Below are positions 5,533 through 7,800 of a stretch of DNA of 7,800 bases, one piece after another. The notes below the pieces were generated by a model. The model made no database searches and was not told the DNA's origin. It saw only the letters and a list, made by a program, of their open reading frames with translations. The stretch lies in assembly GCA_028290305.1 (NCBI GenBank), contig JAQGKC010000177.1, forward strand, positions 1 to 7,800, written 5' to 3'. This DNA is from Bradyrhizobium sp. GTDB lineage: Bacteria > Pseudomonadota > Alphaproteobacteria > Rhizobiales > Xanthobacteraceae. How positions within the stretch are numbered: the stretch's first letter is position 1; every line of letters starts with the position of its first letter. The translations under genes and the position numbers were made by a program.

Positions 5533-6111
5533 ATGACCGACTTCGATCCCGCACTGCACCGCATGGTGCCGGAACAGCGCTGGTTCGAGGATTTTGTGCT
5601 TGGCGAGCGTTTTGTCATTCCCAGCCGCACCATGACGACGGCAGTGTTCGCAGCCTTTCAGACGGCGAGCGGCGATACCCATCCCGTGCATTACGATGTC
5701 GAATACTGCCGCGCCCGCGGCATGCCAGATCTGCTGGCGCACGGGTTCCAGACGCTGATCCACACCGCGCCGGGAAGCGGGTTGTTTCCCTATATGGTGG
5801 AGGAATCGCTGGTCGGCTTTCTCGAACAGTCGAGCCGGTTCTTAAAACCGGTGTTTGCCGGCGACACCATCTATCCAGCGCTCGAAGTGAGCGAATTGAC
5901 GCCCGGCCGCACTACGGGTGTCGTTGCATTGCGCAGCACCGTGTTCAATCAGCGCCGCGAATTGGTGAGGGACTGCAGAAGTTTCTCATCCGACGCCGGT
6001 CCGCGCGGACATAACAGGCACGAGGATTGGTTAACAGCCACGCCTGCTCTCAAACGCGAAGCCTCAAAAAGGCCCGAAAATTCGGGCTTTTCGCCCATAT
6101 TCCGCATCTAA
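5533..6111 (+). CDS. MaoC-family (R)-hydratase-like protein, probable frameshift near the C terminus
   Basis: A hot-dog-fold protein of the MaoC type, which hydrates or dehydrates acyl-CoA-like thioesters. The hydratase-2 motif ASGDTHPVH (45-53) supplies likely catalytic Asp48 and His53, and FLKPVFAGDTIY (103-114) is the usual second-half motif. AGGA precedes the ATG at 5533 by 8 nt; weak promoter-like boxes TTGTCG/TACCGA lie at 5469-5497. The family normally ends near residue 150-160 with a basic xxKFLIRRR-type tail. In this frame the sequence after Val145 (gtg 5965-5967) turns unusual, with rare codons, and runs on to 6111 through a terminator hairpin. The next frame instead encodes GLQKFLIRRRSART and stops at 6012-6014. 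One missing base near 5967 would restore a normal protein of about 160 residues. The frameshift may be real or a sequence error; the catalytic part is intact. Confidence 0.8.
   Translation: MTDFDPALHRMVPEQRWFEDFVLGERFVIPSRTMTTAVFAAFQTASGDTHPVHYDVEYCRARGMPDLLAHGFQTLIHTAPGSGLFPYMVEESLVGFLEQSSRFLKPVFAGDTIYPALEVSELTPGRTTGVVALRSTVFNQRRELVRDCRSFSSDAGPRGHNRHEDWLTATPALKREASKRPENSGFSPIFRI
6065..6091 (+). terminator. Intrinsic terminator after the MaoC gene
   Basis: GCCCGAA (6072-6078) and TTCGGGC (6081-6087) form a perfect inverted repeat followed by TTTT, with a run of five A residues (6066-6070) on the other side. It lies about 55 bp after the stop that the frameshift-corrected MaoC gene would use (6014), the expected place for a terminator. 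It also lies inside the uncorrected reading frame, which argues against that frame's tail. The A and T tracts may allow some action in both directions. Confidence 0.75.
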
Positions 6112-6127
6112 AGGTTGCCGCATCGGG

Positions 6128-6144
6128 ACCCCTGCGATAGGGGT
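6128..6144 (+). promoter_or_regulatory. Hairpin covering the obgE ribosome binding site
   Basis: ACCCCT (6128-6133) pairs with AGGGGT (6139-6144) around GCGAT. The only good Shine-Dalgarno for obgE, AGGGG (6139-6143), lies inside the 3' arm, about 6 nt before the ATG at 6150. The stem would hide the ribosome binding site until opened, which suggests translational control; that role is inference. Confidence 0.4.
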
Positions 6145-6146
6145 AG

Positions 6147-7195
<1,049 letters not shown>

Positions 7196-7196
<1 letters not shown>

Positions 7197-7244
7197 AGCA
7201 TGATTCGGAAAAGTGGGAACCGGTTTTCCGAAAAGATCATGCTC
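7196..7244. repeat. Dispersed palindromic repeat joined to the obgE stop codon
   Basis: Outer arms GAGCATGA (7196-7203) and TCATGCTC (7237-7244) and inner arms TTCGGAAAA (7204-7212) and TTTTCCGAA (7224-7232) form a long hairpin with loop GTGGGAACCGG and a 4-nt bulge at 7233-7236. I recognise this sequence, by memory, as a very abundant intergenic repeat in Bradyrhizobium and related Rhizobiales. The first G is also the last base of the obgE stop. It probably stabilises the mRNA end or attenuates transcription into proB. Confidence 0.75.
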
Positions 7245-7297
7245 AAACAATATCTAGCGTTCGCAACCCTCATCCATCCCATCACTCGACCGCATCC

Positions 7298-7800
7298 ATG
7301 GCCCGCCCCAACCTGAAAAAATTCCGCCGCATCGTCGTCAAGGTCGGCTCGTCGCTGCTGATCGACTCTGACGCCGGCGAAGTGCGAGCATCGTGGCTCG
7401 CAGCCTTGGCTGCAGACCTTGCAAAGCTGCACGGCGAGGGACGCGAACTGCTGATCGTGTCGTCCGGCTCGATCGCGCTGGGACGCAGCCGGTTGAAACT
7501 GCCGCGCGGCACGCTGAAGCTCGAGGAAAGCCAGGGCGCAGCCGCGGTGGGGCAGATCGCGTTGGCGCGGATCTGGTCCGAAGTGCTCGGGCATCATGGC
7601 ATCGGCGCCGGGCAAATCCTGGTCACCCTGCAGGACACCGAGGAACGCCGCCGTTATCTCAATGCGCGCTCGACCATCGCCAAGCTCTTGGAATGGCGCG
7701 CGGTGCCCGTGATCAACGAAAACGACACTGTCGCCACCAACGAAATCCGCTACGGCGACAACGACCGCCTTGCCGCGCGCGTTGCCACCATGGCGAGCGC
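7298..7800 (+). CDS. proB: Glutamate 5-kinase, N-terminal part (cut by window edge)
   Basis: ProB phosphorylates the gamma-carboxyl of glutamate with ATP, the first and feedback-controlled step of proline synthesis. The 167 complete codons present cover most of the amino acid kinase domain. They include KVGSSLL with Lys15 (15-21), VSSGSIALG (54-62), [11 protein letters not shown] (76-86), [15 protein letters not shown] (108-122) and the substrate-binding [20 protein letters not shown] (137-156). The C-terminal part, including any PUA domain, lies outside the window. The start follows homology: [15 protein letters not shown] is the usual type of N terminus. No convincing Shine-Dalgarno precedes the ATG. 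It lies 101 bp after obgE, with a palindromic repeat between, and is probably co-transcribed with it. Confidence 0.96.
   Translation, partial: MARPNLKKFRRIVVKVGSSLLIDSDAGEVRASWLAALAADLAKLHGEGRELLIVSSGSIALGRSRLKLPRGTLKLEESQGAAAVGQIALARIWSEVLGHHGIGAGQILVTLQDTEERRRYLNARSTIAKLLEWRAVPVINENDTVATNEIRYGDNDRLAARVATMAS

Noticed and set aside
5433..6014. Independent 193-residue plus-strand reading frame overlapping the MaoC gene
   Set aside because: Most of it is an out-of-frame shadow that begins inside the repeat. Only its last 14 codons look real, as the displaced end of the MaoC protein.

Overview
The window is a stretch of alphaproteobacterial chromosome. High GC with strong GC3 bias, the order rplU-rpmA-(inserted genes)-obgE-proB, and several intergenic palindromic repeats of the kind I associate with Bradyrhizobium and its relatives (Nitrobacteraceae) point to a Bradyrhizobium-like organism. 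This assignment is inference from memory; no marker gene was searched.

Layout. At the left edge is a complete tRNA-Ser(CGA) on the minus strand (30-119). Next comes an alpha/beta hydrolase of the epoxide hydrolase/haloalkane dehalogenase type on the plus strand (244-1107). A ROK-family kinase-like protein follows on the minus strand (1311-2441). Divergent from it is a ribosomal protein operon: a good sigma70-type promoter (2558-2585), a leader of about 150 nt with a strong hairpin, rplU (L21 with a long lysine/alanine-rich tail) and rpmA (L27), closed by a textbook intrinsic terminator (3681-3710). Directly after the terminator is a RimJ/RimL-type GNAT acetyltransferase (3735-4331). Convergent to it is a ten-helix EamA/DMT transporter on the minus strand (4430-5347). 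Divergent from that is a MaoC-type hydratase (5533-6111) whose last codons appear frameshifted. The window ends with obgE (6150-7196), the ribosome-assembly GTPase, and the first 167 codons of proB (glutamate 5-kinase), cut by the window edge.

The functional core is the ribosome/growth block rplU-rpmA-obgE plus proB. ObgE works on the large subunit, and its neighbourhood with L21 and L27 is an old and widely conserved arrangement. The GNAT, transporter and MaoC genes have been placed between rpmA and obgE, and three different palindromic repeats (4365-4402, 5371-5457, 7196-7244) lie in the gaps of this half of the window.

The most striking observation is the ROK-like protein. Its sequence motifs are in circularly permuted order: the segment resembling the C-terminal end of ordinary ROK kinases comes first, and the DxGGT nucleotide-binding segment starts near residue 190. 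The usual ExGH sugar/zinc motif is not recognisable, and the protein ends in a highly charged Lys/Asp/Glu tail. Other points of interest are the MaoC frameshift, the histone-H1-like tail of L21, the structured rplU leader, a hairpin that covers the obgE ribosome binding site, and the GNAT gene sitting only 24 nt behind a strong terminator. I saw no CRISPR array, transposase, integrase, phage gene or defence system.
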